Source: Rikenellaceae bacterium
Lineage (GTDB): Bacteria > Bacteroidota > Bacteroidia > Bacteroidales > Rikenellaceae
Direction: 5' to 3'
Length of the DNA: 64,000 nucleotides
NCBI GenBank assembly: GCA_015059685.1
Contig: SUZW01000003.1
Span: forward strand, 62,001 to 126,000
This document shows, in pieces, positions 34,105 through 42,826 of the stretch. Position 1 is the first letter of the stretch, and every line of letters starts with the position of its first letter. The notes beneath the pieces were generated by a model. The model made no database searches, had not been told where the DNA came from, and saw nothing but the letters and a program-made list of their open reading frames with translations. The position numbers and the translations under genes are program-made.

Positions 34105-35463
34105 ATGGCATTTAGAGCAAAATATCTATCCAAAGTGGGCGAGATTTTACGCCTTGCCCTGCCCGTAATGTTGGCTCAATTGGGCTATATTGCGGTGCAG
34201 GTGGCGGATAGTGCCATGGTGGGAATGTATGGCGGAGAAGATGCCGTGCCGCTGGCTGCCGTGGCATTCGGCTCTACCATTGCGTGGGTATTCACCTTTT
34301 TGTGTATAGGTCTTTCGATTGGCCTTACGCCTATAATCGGAGAGTTGTTCGTGCAGGGACATAAGCAGAAGATGGCTCACTATCTCGAAACAACGCTCCT
34401 CTTCTATCCGATTTTTGGTGTGGCGTGTATGGCGTTGCAGATTGCTACCGAGCCTCTGCTCTACCACTTGGGGCAACCTGTCGAGGTGGTCGATATGGCT
34501 CTGCCATACTACCGACTGATGGCCTACTGCTTGCCGTTTGCGATGTTCTACGGCTCGTTCAAGCAGTTTTTGGAGGGTGTAGGCAATACAAAGTCGGCAA
34601 TGATTGTTACCGTAATTACCAATATCATAAACATTGTGCTGAACTATGTATTTATCTTTGGTAAGTGCGGCTTCGAGCCGATGGGAGTATATGGTGCAGG
34701 ATTATCGACTCTTATATCCCGAATATTAAACCCTCTCCTGCTCGGCGGATACTTTATCTACGCAAAACGATATAGAGAGTACCTGTCGCTATTTTCTCGC
34801 AAGGCGAAGCATTGGAAGAACTCGCTACATCTGCTGAAAATGGGACTTCCGATATCGGGGCAGATGGTGCTGGAGGCGTTGGCATTTATCGTTACGGGAA
34901 TTATGATGGGTTGGTTTGGCACCGAGGCGATAAGTGCAAATCAGGTGGGCAATACCTACAGTAATTGTACCTTTATGATGGTGCTGTCGCTCGGCTCGGC
35001 AACGACAATATGTGTATCGCACGCCTTTGGTCGTCGCAATATCGACGAGATATGCGATGTGGTGCGCTCCTCGCTCTCGATGGCGGTGGTGTGGGGTGTA
35101 TGTGTGATTGTGACCTTTGTATCGCTACGCCACATTATGCCGATGTTGTTTACCCAAAACGAGGCGGTTATTGCACTTGCCTCGCAGATGCTTATTCTCT
35201 ACGGAACATTTCAACTTTCGGATGCGATGCAGTGTATATTGGTCGGTATTCTGCGAGGACTGCAACAGGTGCGAAGCATTGCCGTAATATCGTTTGTCGC
35301 CTATATCGTGCTGAATATACCGGTGGGATATTTCGTGGCATTTCGCCTCGGAATGGGTGCCTCGGGGTTGATTGTCGGCTATATTGTCGGACTCTCGACT
35401 GCCGCAATCCTATATGGTGTTCAGGTCGCCCGCTACTTGCGCTATCTGCGGAAAATATCATAG
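34105..35463 (+). CDS. MATE family efflux transporter
   Basis: A 452-residue, 12-helix multidrug/toxin extrusion transporter, driven by H+ or Na+. The two internally similar halves are visible (LALPVMLAQLGYIAVQVADSAM... and LHLLKMGLPISGQMVLEALAF...), with GTEAISANQVGNT in the second half. The ATG at 34105 follows a promoter closely; an upstream TTG at 34093 lies inside the -7 box and is rejected. The substrate is unknown. Confidence 0.92.
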   Translation: MAFRAKYLSKVGEILRLALPVMLAQLGYIAVQVADSAMVGMYGGEDAVPLAAVAFGSTIAWVFTFLCIGLSIGLTPIIGELFVQGHKQKMAHYLETTLLFYPIFGVACMALQIATEPLLYHLGQPVEVVDMALPYYRLMAYCLPFAMFYGSFKQFLEGVGNTKSAMIVTVITNIINIVLNYVFIFGKCGFEPMGVYGAGLSTLISRILNPLLLGGYFIYAKRYREYLSLFSRKAKHWKNSLHLLKMGLPISGQMVLEALAFIVTGIMMGWFGTEAISANQVGNTYSNCTFMMVLSLGSATTICVSHAFGRRNIDEICDVVRSSLSMAVVWGVCVIVTFVSLRHIMPMLFTQNEAVIALASQMLILYGTFQLSDAMQCILVGILRGLQQVRSIAVISFVAYIVLNIPVGYFVAFRLGMGASGLIVGYIVGLSTAAILYGVQVARYLRYLRKIS

Positions 35464-35511
35464 GAATTCATTTTTCTACAATAAATTGCATACTTATCAA
35501 AAAAGTTTTTC

Positions 35512-35519
35512 TATCTTTG
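35512..35519 (+). promoter_or_regulatory. -7 box of the nfeD-stomatin unit
   Basis: TATCTTTG at 35512-35519, with a TTG at 35486-35488 as a loose -33. The leader then contains the GCTAACG-type 7-mer repeat at 35541-35572. Confidence 0.6.
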
Positions 35520-35540
35520 TAGAGGAACAGTGTTTTTATT

Positions 35541-35572
35541 CGCTAACGGCTAACGGCTAAAAGCCAATAGCC
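35541..35572. repeat. GCTAACG-type 7-mer repeat in the nfeD leader
   Basis: CGCTAACGGCTAACGGCTAA followed by AAGCCAATAGCC: direct 7-bp words, then a complementary word. Confidence 0.6.
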
Positions 35573-35588
35573 TATAAATTTTTTTAGT

Positions 35589-36023
35589 ATGGAGGTTTGG
35601 CATATTTGGGTTATCGTAGCCCTCTTGTTTGTGATTGTCGAGATTTTTACAACGGGTTTTGCCGTGATGTGTATCTCGTTTGGCTGCCTTTTTGGTGCTG
35701 CTGCATCGGCTCTCGAGTGGGATGTGAAGTGGCAACTGTTGGCCTTTGCTGTTGGTACGGTATTGGCGTTTATGACGGTGCGACCTTTGGTCTATAAGTT
35801 CTTCTACAAGAAGGGGCAGGAGGTCAAGACCAATGCCGAGGCGTTGGTTGGTCGTCGTGCCATCGTTACCGAGCGTATCGAGGGTGAGTTGCACCCGGGC
35901 CGTGTGAAGATAGATGGCGACGATTGGAAGGCCGTGTGCGAGAGTGCAGAACCTATCGAGGTGGGTGCAGCGGTCGAGGTTACGGCAATAAACAGCGTAA
36001 TTCTAACCGTAAAGAAGATATAG
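35589..36023 (+). CDS. NfeD family membrane protein (short form)
   Basis: A 144-residue NfeD1b-like protein: two or three transmembrane helices in the first 75 residues, then an OB-fold (about 80-144; ALVGRRAIVTERIEGELHPGRVKIDGDDWKA). The ClpP-like protease domain of long NfeD is absent. Short NfeD proteins pair with stomatin/flotillin-like proteins; indeed an SPFH gene follows by 70 bp. The role is probably membrane microdomain organisation. Confidence 0.88.
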   Translation: MEVWHIWVIVALLFVIVEIFTTGFAVMCISFGCLFGAAASALEWDVKWQLLAFAVGTVLAFMTVRPLVYKFFYKKGQEVKTNAEALVGRRAIVTERIEGELHPGRVKIDGDDWKAVCESAEPIEVGAAVEVTAINSVILTVKKI

Positions 36024-36048
36024 TTAAAAAAGGTTTTTAATTTTATTT

Positions 36049-36079
36049 AGCCAATGGCTAATGGCTAACGGCTAATAGC
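36049..36079. repeat. GCTAATG-type 7-mer repeat between nfeD and stomatin genes
   Basis: GCCAATG, GCTAATG, GCTAACG, GCTAATA follow each other without gaps. Confidence 0.65.
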
Positions 36080-36093
36080 AAAAAAATGTAGTT

Positions 36094-37068
36094 ATGGGAG
36101 CATTAGTAATTGTCGGTATTATCGCTGCAATTGCGATAATCTATGTGTTGGTGGGTTTCACCATTATTCAGCAGTCGGAGACAAAGGTTGTCGAGCGACT
36201 CGGTAAGTATCATCGTACCTTGCAGTCGGGTATCAACTTCATCTTGCCGATTATCGACCGAGCAAGACCCGTCTATTCGCGTTACGAGAAGAGTGTTGGC
36301 GGAGAGGCCTATGTGGTAACACGCCTTTCGGATAAGATTGACCTCCGTGAGCAGGTCTATGATTTTCCGAAGCAGAGCGTTATCACGAAGGATAATGTTA
36401 CGACCACGATAAATGCGTTGCTCTACTTCCAGATTGTCGAGCCCGTGAAGGCTGTGTATGAGATTGACAACTTGCCAAATGCGATAGAGAAGTTGACGCA
36501 GACGACACTCCGAAATGTTATCGGTGAGTTGGAGCTCGACGAGACCTTGACTTCGCGTGATACTATCAACTCGAAGTTGCGTGCCGTGCTTGACGATGCA
36601 ACGAACAAGTGGGGCGTGAAGGTTAATCGTGTTGAGTTGCAGGATATTACACCTCCGGAGTCGGTGCGTCGTTCGATGGAGCAGCAGATGCAGGCCGAGC
36701 GTGAGCGTCGTGCCAAGGTGTTGGAGGCTCGAGGCCAGAAGGAGGCGATGATTTTGCAGTCCGAGGGAGAGAAGGAGTCGCAGATTAACCAGGCCGAGGC
36801 GGAGCGTCAAACCCAGATTTTGAAGGCGCAGGGTGAGGCCGATGCACGAGTTTTGCAGGCTACGGCCGAGGCGGAGGCTATCCGCAAGGTTGCCGAGGCT
36901 ATCGCATCGACCAAGACCGACCCCGCAACCTATATGCTTGTGAGTCGCTATGTCGATACCTTGAAGGAGGTTGCTTCGGGTCAGGATGCAAAGGTTGTCT
37001 ATCTCCCTTACGAGTCGAGCAACCTGATGAGTGCGCTTGGGGCTTTGACCAACCTCACAAAGAAGTAG
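36094..37068 (+). CDS. Stomatin/prohibitin-like SPFH protein
   Basis: A 324-residue slipin/QmcA-type protein. One N-terminal membrane helix (about 3-25), SPFH domain (about 25-190; QSETKVVERLGKYHRTLQSG, TKDNVTTTINALLYFQI), then an Ala/Glu-rich coiled coil (about 190-275). Such proteins form large membrane-bound rings and are paired with NfeD, as here. A strong terminator follows. It differs from the other SPFH protein in the window (42827), which belongs to the YdjI branch. Confidence 0.93.
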   Translation: MGALVIVGIIAAIAIIYVLVGFTIIQQSETKVVERLGKYHRTLQSGINFILPIIDRARPVYSRYEKSVGGEAYVVTRLSDKIDLREQVYDFPKQSVITKDNVTTTINALLYFQIVEPVKAVYEIDNLPNAIEKLTQTTLRNVIGELELDETLTSRDTINSKLRAVLDDATNKWGVKVNRVELQDITPPESVRRSMEQQMQAERERRAKVLEARGQKEAMILQSEGEKESQINQAEAERQTQILKAQGEADARVLQATAEAEAIRKVAEAIASTKTDPATYMLVSRYVDTLKEVASGQDAKVVYLPYESSNLMSALGALTNLTKK

Positions 37069-37094
37069 TATAAGCTATATAACAAGGCTCTTTC

Positions 37095-37145
37095 CCGACA
37101 AAATATGGTGCCCAAATTGGATACCATATTTTGTCGGCTGTTTTT
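37095..37145 (+). terminator. Terminator of the nfeD-stomatin unit
   Basis: A 15-bp perfect stem (CCGACAAAATATGGT / ACCATATTTTGTCGG), 13-nt loop, followed by CTGTTTTT. Confidence 0.9.
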
Positions 37146-37545
37146 GGTTGGTGGGGACTCTTGAGGTGGTCAAGGCGCAGGTGAATTAAGGGTTAGTAAG
37201 GGCGAGTAACGGCTAGTAAAGAAGGCGCTATACCCTTAATAGCCCTTAATAGCCCTTAATAGCCCTTACTGGCCCTTACTAGCCGTTATCAGATTGCGCC
37301 ATCTCTCGTCTAAAAAAATTGTCAATTGTCAATTGTCAATTGTCAATTCTGCACTCTGCGCCTCCCCATAAAGCAATCTCTGATTGCGCCCCCATTAAGG
37401 GCGGAACGCCCGCCCCCATAAAGCAGTCGCAGACTGCGTCCCCAAATTACAGCGCAAAGTAAAGAAGGCGCTATACCCTTACTGACCCTTAATAGCCCTT
37501 ACTGGCCTTTACTGGCCGTTATCAGATTGCGCCAGCTCGCCACTT
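37146..37545. repeat. Compound repeat region: 10-bp words, 7-mers, modular hairpins, 10-bp words
   Basis: In order: header GGGGACTCTTGAGGTGGTC-AAGGCGCAGG; arms of 10-bp words to 37290 with the centre AAGAAGGCGCTATA, a reversed copy of the 2254 element; the 7-mer GTCAATT four to five times (37319-37350); hairpins GCAATC-TCT-GATTGC, GGGCG-GAA-CGCCC and GCAGTC-GCA-GACTGC separated by the spacer CCCCCATAAA (37365-37440); then a second partial 10-bp-word element (37450-37540). No gene. The 5'-most part belongs to the terminator and the 3' end abuts the operon promoter. Confidence 0.8.
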
Positions 37546-37588
37546 TATCAACAAAATGTTCTATTTGGGCGCAAAAATGGTGATTTTA

Positions 37589-37620
37589 GTTGCATTTTTA
37601 CAAATATAAATTTATATTTG
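37589..37620 (+). promoter_or_regulatory. Palindromic promoter of the SPFH/GYF/PEGA operon
   Basis: GTTG (37589-37592), 20-nt spacer, TATATTTG (37613-37620). The spacer's end and the -7 box form a perfect 20-bp palindrome, CAAATATAAATTTATATTTG, at 37601-37620, so an identical -7 box faces the other way. A dimeric regulator could bind here. Confidence 0.75.
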
Positions 37621-37627
37621 CAATGAT

Positions 37628-37764
37628 AAAGATGCGGCGGGGGACTTGTTGTGAGTGGGTCGTCTTTGCAACTTGCTCACAATCAGTCGATTTCCCCCCC
37701 CCGTGGGATTGAGCAAAAATAAGTCTGTAGGGGTTAGGACTTGCAAATTCTTAAAAAAAACAAA
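37628..37764 (+). promoter_or_regulatory. Structured 5' leader with a nine-C tract
   Basis: About 135 nt separate the promoter from the first ATG. GGGGGA (37639-37644) can pair with part of the C9 run (37694-37702), enclosing a second stem TTGTGAG / CTCACAA (37649-37682). The poly-C run is long enough to slip during replication, which would alter this fold. Confidence 0.55.
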
Positions 37765-39147
37765 ATGAAAAAACTTTCAATTGCAGTTGCGCTTTTGATG
37801 TGTGGTGTAGTTGCTACATCGGCGCAGACCAAGTTGGCGGGTATGGAACAGTATCGTCGCTCGTCGCTTAACCTTATCATGGTCGAGGATCCTCGTATCG
37901 ACACAGCGGTAGTGGATATCGTGCGTAGAGCCTTCCTCGCAGCACCTATTCCTGACAAGTATAACGACCACGGTGTTGATGCGTCGTTGCGTTATGTAAA
38001 GGCTTCGGATGTAGTTGTCGATAACTATGCCGAGAGCAAGATGGTTCTTAACCTCAAGAAGAAGGGTGATGCCGACAAGGGTGCAAAGACCGGTGCTGCA
38101 GTTACGGGCCTCCTTGGTGCGTTAGCAGGTGTTGAGATGGGTCCAAGCAATCAGAAGTATAACATTCAGAAGATGACTGTCGATACGACAAAGCGTTGGA
38201 TGCCACATGTGGCATATCACCACCTCAAGAAGCACGACATGGCAAAGAAGGCTATCGATAAGTGGTTTGGTGTAGAGAGTGGTAATATCAATATCGACCT
38301 TGTTCGTGAGCGTGCATTCTTCAACGCTACCGACCAGGAGATTAAGGCTGCTACCGAGAGTGGTGACCGTCCGGCAGAGGATGCAATTATGGATAATGGC
38401 GGTCACGAGATTATCAGCAACACCTTTGTTGCTATCTCGACCACACGCCTCCTCAATGCGCAGCAGATGGCAGACGAGATTATCTATAAGGCTGCGTTGG
38501 TTGCCAATTTCCTCCCTCGCAACGAGGCTGACCTTACGATGTCGACTGCCGAGCTTGCGGCAGCTGCAACTGCGGCAGGTATGGGCGATGGCAATGCCGT
38601 TTATACTACAACATACCTCTTCCGCTTGGTTTGGAACGAGGAGATTTTCAATAAGATTAACGCCGTATCGGGCGATGTTGCAAAGTACAACGCTCTCGAC
38701 TGTTTCCACTTGGAGTATGTCGGTGATGAGTCAACTCATGTGAATGTTCGTGCAAAGGATAAGTCGGGTGAGGAGAAGGTTAAGCTGACCTACGAGGAGG
38801 CTGTGGCAAAGGCTATGGTTGAGGCGCAGCGTGTTGTTCTTGCAAAGTTGGAGAAGAAGTATGAGGTGTTCCGCACAAAGACTCCTTTGACAGAGATAGA
38901 TCCTGTTATGAAGGCCAATATCGGAACCAAGGAGTGTGTTGAGGAGAAGGATAAGTACGAGATTTTGCAGAAGATTGTAAAGCTCGACAAGAAGAGTGGC
39001 AAGCAGACCGTAAGCTACAAGCGTGCCGGTGTTATCACCGTAGATAAGGTGGGTGACAACCTCACAGACCCAAGCGCACAGACTACATTCACAGGTAAGT
39101 TGCCAAAGGGTGTATTCAAGGGTTCGTTGATCCGTTTCACAAAGTAA
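37765..39147 (+). CDS. Exported protein of unknown function, first gene of the operon
   Basis: A 460-residue protein with a signal peptide (MKKLSIAVALLMCGVVATSA, cleavage after SAQ). The body is mixed alpha/beta with a small hydrophobic Gly/Ala stretch at about 112-125 (GAAVTGLLGALAG) that could insert in a membrane. The N-terminal segment LNLIMVEDPRIDTAVVDIVRRAF and the repeated basic C-terminal third are not from a family I can name. ATG at 37765 is chosen because the signal peptide starts there; eight codons upstream also stay open. It starts the operon and the next gene follows after 35 bp, also coding for an exported protein. Confidence 0.75.
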   Translation: MKKLSIAVALLMCGVVATSAQTKLAGMEQYRRSSLNLIMVEDPRIDTAVVDIVRRAFLAAPIPDKYNDHGVDASLRYVKASDVVVDNYAESKMVLNLKKKGDADKGAKTGAAVTGLLGALAGVEMGPSNQKYNIQKMTVDTTKRWMPHVAYHHLKKHDMAKKAIDKWFGVESGNINIDLVRERAFFNATDQEIKAATESGDRPAEDAIMDNGGHEIISNTFVAISTTRLLNAQQMADEIIYKAALVANFLPRNEADLTMSTAELAAAATAAGMGDGNAVYTTTYLFRLVWNEEIFNKINAVSGDVAKYNALDCFHLEYVGDESTHVNVRAKDKSGEEKVKLTYEEAVAKAMVEAQRVVLAKLEKKYEVFRTKTPLTEIDPVMKANIGTKECVEEKDKYEILQKIVKLDKKSGKQTVSYKRAGVITVDKVGDNLTDPSAQTTFTGKLPKGVFKGSLIRFTK

Positions 39148-39182
39148 GAGAATTTCAACTGTTTATACATATTATATAAGTT

Positions 39183-40580
39183 ATGAAACAGATTGTTAAG
39201 TTGTTGGTAGTGTTGGTGCTGGCTATGGTCGGCATCAACACCGCTTCGGCTCAAGCCAAGAAGAAGGCTAATGAGCAGACCGAGCAGTGGCGTTATGAGG
39301 TTGAGCTCGTGGGCCAGCGTAGCACACGAGGCGGACAGGGCCTTGTCCATATTTTGAAGGTGTGGAGCTTCTCGAAGAAGTATGATGTGGCGGAGGAGCA
39401 GGGTAAGAAGAATGCTATCCACGCAATTGTCTATAAGGGTTGCCCGGGAAATGATGCAAAGCGTTTGGGTGAGATACCTGCTCTGTTGCAGGACCCAACA
39501 GTGGAGATGACTCATGCCGAGTTCCTCAAGAATTTCTTTGCTGAAGATGGCGACTATATGCGCTTTGTGTCGATAACAAATGGCGGCCAAGCCGAGGTGT
39601 TGAAGGTAGGCAAGGAGTATAAGGTGGGTCTTACCGTGCTGGTTGATACTCCATCTTTGCGCAAGTACTTCGAGGCAAAGAAGATTATCATGCCGTTGAA
39701 TGAGGGCTTCGATAAGGCAAAGAAACCTTCGATTATGGTTGTGCCATCGGATGTTTGGTGCAAGGATAATGGCTACCTTGACGAGAATGGTGTGCCGAAC
39801 TACCGCAAGGCGTTTGCCGAGAACTCGCAGCTCAACTTCGTGATGAGCAAGATGGGTAGCATGATGTCGGCTCGAGGCTTTGACTTGCGCCTGTTGCTCG
39901 ATGTTCTGAAGACTATCGAGACCGAGGATGCCGAGAATATGATGCTCACATCGAATACAAGTGGTGCCGCTATTGCCGAGGATCCTATCGACAAGTTGCG
40001 TCGTGTGGCAAAGGCCGATATTATTCTCGAGGTGTCGTGGAACCTCAATGTCGATGGTATGAAGCAGTCGATGACTATAAATATTATCGGTAAGGACTCC
40101 TACACCAACGAGCAGATTGCCGCTTGCCAGGGTACGGGTCAGCCAACATACTCGAAGGAGATACCTGTGTTGCTCGAGGAGGCTGTGGGCCACAACCTCG
40201 GCTACCTTATTGAAGCCTTGAATGGCAAGTTTAACGATTGGTTTACGCTCGGTCGTAACATCGCTGTGCAGGTTATGCGTTGGGATAGCGCCGAGTTTAA
40301 CCTCGAGAGTGAGTTTGGTGGCAAGGAGTTGGGCGAGATTATCGAGGAGTACATCTCGGCTAACACGGTGAACAAGCAATATACAACCGATATGGCTACA
40401 TCGAACAAGATGGTATTCAGCAATGTCCGTATCCCGATGGTTAATCAGGACGGCAAGGCTATGGATGCCCGCATGTTTGGCCAGGGTTTGCGTCGTATGT
40501 TGCGTGACAAGTACCAAATTACATCGAAGGTTATGACCAAGGGTCTTGGTCAGACAACCATAGTCCTCGGTGAGAAGTAG
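39183..40580 (+). CDS. Exported protein of unknown function (possibly DUF6175)
   Basis: A 465-residue exported protein: signal peptide MKQIVKLLVVLVLAMVGINTASA, then a hydrophilic body. A segment IMVVPSDVWCKDNGYLDENG introduces a region with a regular beta pattern that includes DIILEVSWNLN and ends in DKYQITSKVMTKGLGQTTIVLG. The central part (RRVAKADIILEVSW) resembles the periplasmic curli-type or LPP20-like lipoprotein folds that build oligomeric assemblies, and I associate the whole with DUF6175, at low certainty. It lies 25 bp before the next gene. No function is established. Confidence 0.7.
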   Translation: MKQIVKLLVVLVLAMVGINTASAQAKKKANEQTEQWRYEVELVGQRSTRGGQGLVHILKVWSFSKKYDVAEEQGKKNAIHAIVYKGCPGNDAKRLGEIPALLQDPTVEMTHAEFLKNFFAEDGDYMRFVSITNGGQAEVLKVGKEYKVGLTVLVDTPSLRKYFEAKKIIMPLNEGFDKAKKPSIMVVPSDVWCKDNGYLDENGVPNYRKAFAENSQLNFVMSKMGSMMSARGFDLRLLLDVLKTIETEDAENMMLTSNTSGAAIAEDPIDKLRRVAKADIILEVSWNLNVDGMKQSMTINIIGKDSYTNEQIAACQGTGQPTYSKEIPVLLEEAVGHNLGYLIEALNGKFNDWFTLGRNIAVQVMRWDSAEFNLESEFGGKELGEIIEEYISANTVNKQYTTDMATSNKMVFSNVRIPMVNQDGKAMDARMFGQGLRRMLRDKYQITSKVMTKGLGQTTIVLGEK

Positions 40581-40605
40581 AAACCAATAAAAACCTTATA
40601 GAATT

Positions 40606-41727
40606 ATGAGACGACTATTTGTAACTCTCATAGGGCTGGGTTCGTTGTTCTGCGCTTCGGCGCAGAACACTCTCGGCTCGACAGACGATATCGGCCGTAT
40701 AGCACTTACGCCTATCGTTCACGATGCTGCCAATGTTCCACCAAGGGCGCACTCGATGTTGTCGAACAAGTTGAAGCAGATTGTAACCCGCAATGGCTTG
40801 GGCTCAATGGCTACCGAGCCTCGTTTTGTCATTACGGCAAGCAGTCAGCTTATGGCCAAGGAGGTTACGGCAACAACGCCTTCGTTTACGGTTGTTGAGG
40901 TCGCTACAACGCTCTATATCGGTGATGCAGTAACGGGCCAACTCTTCTCTTCGTGCGATTGCGACTTGTCGAAGGGTATGGGTAAGAGTCTCGATGCTGC
41001 TTATGTCGAGGCCTATAAGCGTATAAACCCTGCAGCAGAGCAGATTAAGCAGTTCGTGGAGGAGGGTAAGAATAAGATCGTTGAGTACTACAATTCGCAG
41101 ATAGACTTCCTTATTGCCGAGGCGGATGCGTTGGCAAAGTCGCAGAACTTTGATGGTGCGATGATGCTGTTGGCATCGGTACCAAGCGTATGCAAGGAGG
41201 CTCACGCCAAGGCGATGGCTCGCCTGGGTGAGGTATATCAGGTGAAGATTGACCAGGAGGGTGCCGTTCTCTACAATCAGGCTGTGGCAGCGTGGAAGAC
41301 CTCAAAGAGTGAGGAGGGTGCGCTCGAGGCCTGCAAGCTCTTGGCGCAGATAAACCCGCAATCATCGTATGCCGAGAAGGGTAACGCCTTGGTTGCCGAG
41401 ATTGAGACGCACTACGCAACACTCGTTGCCGAGCAGAAGGCTCTGCAGGAGGAGGAGCGTCGTCGCAAGCAGGAGCAGGAGGAGCGAGAGTGGCAGTTTA
41501 AGCAGCAGCAGTATGCCGACAAGGTGGCTGCCGAGCAGGAGGCTCGTCAGCTCAACCACGAGTTGGCTATGAAGCAGTCGGATGCGGCATCGGTGGCTAC
41601 GCAGATGGCGTTGAAGGAGGTGAAGGAGATGACCAACAAGACCTTCGCTTCGCAGGTTGCGGGCTCGACCGTGTCGAAGGGCGCAAGCAACACGCTTGCC
41701 AATAAGATTGCTTCGTGGTTTAAGTAG
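40606..41727 (+). CDS. Exported protein with C-terminal coiled coil
   Basis: A 373-residue protein with a signal peptide (MRRLFVTLIGLGSLFCASA). The N-terminal domain (about 25-145) has the run PRFVITASSQLMAKEV...TFTVVEVATTLYIGD, reminiscent of outer-membrane assembly factors that bind in rings (CsgG-like), then helical TPR-like segments (NFDGAMMLLASVPSVCKEA). A Glu/Gln/Arg-rich coiled coil covers about 282-328. The family is not one I can name with confidence. It probably forms oligomers and is part of the envelope-side half of the operon. Confidence 0.7.
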   Translation: MRRLFVTLIGLGSLFCASAQNTLGSTDDIGRIALTPIVHDAANVPPRAHSMLSNKLKQIVTRNGLGSMATEPRFVITASSQLMAKEVTATTPSFTVVEVATTLYIGDAVTGQLFSSCDCDLSKGMGKSLDAAYVEAYKRINPAAEQIKQFVEEGKNKIVEYYNSQIDFLIAEADALAKSQNFDGAMMLLASVPSVCKEAHAKAMARLGEVYQVKIDQEGAVLYNQAVAAWKTSKSEEGALEACKLLAQINPQSSYAEKGNALVAEIETHYATLVAEQKALQEEERRRKQEQEEREWQFKQQQYADKVAAEQEARQLNHELAMKQSDAASVATQMALKEVKEMTNKTFASQVAGSTVSKGASNTLANKIASWFK

Positions 41728-41801
41728 TCTTGGTTCCACTTTCGAGGGGCGTGACTTGAGTTGTATGTAGAAAACTTTTTGAACGAAAAACAGATAGAGA
41801 T

Positions 41802-42785
41802 ATGGCTGTAGATAGTGTAAATAAGTGTCCGGCATGTGGGGCTTTGCGCCCTGCAATGGCTGCAGTGTGTCCGGAGTGCGGATATGCCTTCACAAATAGT
41901 GGAGCAAAGGTCGTGGAGGAGTTGAGCGCAAAGCTTGACTCGGTGCGAGGCAGGGGAGATGAGGCTGTCATCGGTGTCATCAAGAGCTTCCGCATACCGC
42001 ATATTGTGGAGGAGTTGTTGGATGTGATGTACTTTATCCAGCCAAAGGCTCTCGAGAAGACCTCGGCCGTGTCGCTTGCGTGGCGAGCACGACAGAGGGA
42101 GGTCTTTGAGCGTGCCAAGGAGGCTTGCGCTCACGATAAAGCCAACCTGAAGAAGGTGCTCGAGTATGAGAAGCAGATAGACCGCCTTACGAAGCAGCGT
42201 GTGCGCAACACCTGGATGATGTTGCCTCTGTGGGCAAAGATAGCTATACCTGTGGCATTGGTGCTGCTGGTGCTGATACTTGTACCTGCAAAGGATGTGT
42301 CGCCCGAGGCGTATGCTCGTCGTTTTGTTGAGGCGGTGAGCGAGAACGATTGGGATAAGGCTATCAAACACCTCGCCTCGTGTCCGGATATGGGCCAGGC
42401 TATATCGTCGCAGTATCTCGACTTGATGGAGGGACTCTTGTCGGAAAATCGTTCATTCGAGGCCGAGCAACTCTTCGACGCAAAACTTGCCTATGTAAGC
42501 CCGAATGAGGCTCGTGTAGATGATGTAAATGCGAAGTTTGTGGAGTACTACCTGGCACACGACCAGGTGGATATGGCAATGAAGCACACCACTACGGTTG
42601 ATGGTATTGTGCGTATTATGCGCTACCATATCGAGAAGGGTGATGCAGCATCGGCTCTTGCGCTCTATCGTCGTAACTCTTCGAAGCTCTCGAAGTACGA
42701 TTTTCAGTTGCATCGCAAGGTGTCGCTCTGCAAAGATGAGGTCGTTGTGGCCTTCTTGGCCGAGCAGGGCATAAAGCTCGAGTAG
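41802..42785 (+). CDS. Zinc-ribbon single-pass membrane protein (YdjG-like)
   Basis: A 327-residue protein. An N-terminal zinc ribbon CPACG...CPECG (Cys9, 12, 23, 26) is followed by a helical cytosolic region, a transmembrane helix at about 139-162 (LPLWAKIAIPVALVLLVLIL) and an external helical, TPR-like domain of about 165 residues. This layout resembles Bacillus YdjG, a zinc-ribbon membrane protein encoded beside the SPFH protein YdjI; here too the SPFH gene comes next (41 bp away). It is the likely membrane anchor or sensor joining the cytosolic SPFH/GYF parts to the exported proteins. Confidence 0.75.
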   Translation: MAVDSVNKCPACGALRPAMAAVCPECGYAFTNSGAKVVEELSAKLDSVRGRGDEAVIGVIKSFRIPHIVEELLDVMYFIQPKALEKTSAVSLAWRARQREVFERAKEACAHDKANLKKVLEYEKQIDRLTKQRVRNTWMMLPLWAKIAIPVALVLLVLILVPAKDVSPEAYARRFVEAVSENDWDKAIKHLASCPDMGQAISSQYLDLMEGLLSENRSFEAEQLFDAKLAYVSPNEARVDDVNAKFVEYYLAHDQVDMAMKHTTTVDGIVRIMRYHIEKGDAASALALYRRNSSKLSKYDFQLHRKVSLCKDEVVVAFLAEQGIKLE

Positions 42786-42826
42786 TGAGTGAGGAATGAA
42801 TGTAAAACCAATAAAACTAACCTGAT

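Noticed and set aside
33833..34168. 111-residue frame before the MATE gene
   Set aside because: Entirely inside hairpin repeats and overlapping the MATE start in another frame.
37146..37545. CRISPR-like or attC-like array
   Set aside because: Hairpins are separated by a constant word rather than unique spacers, there is no integrase, and arms are inverted, unlike CRISPR or integron cassettes.
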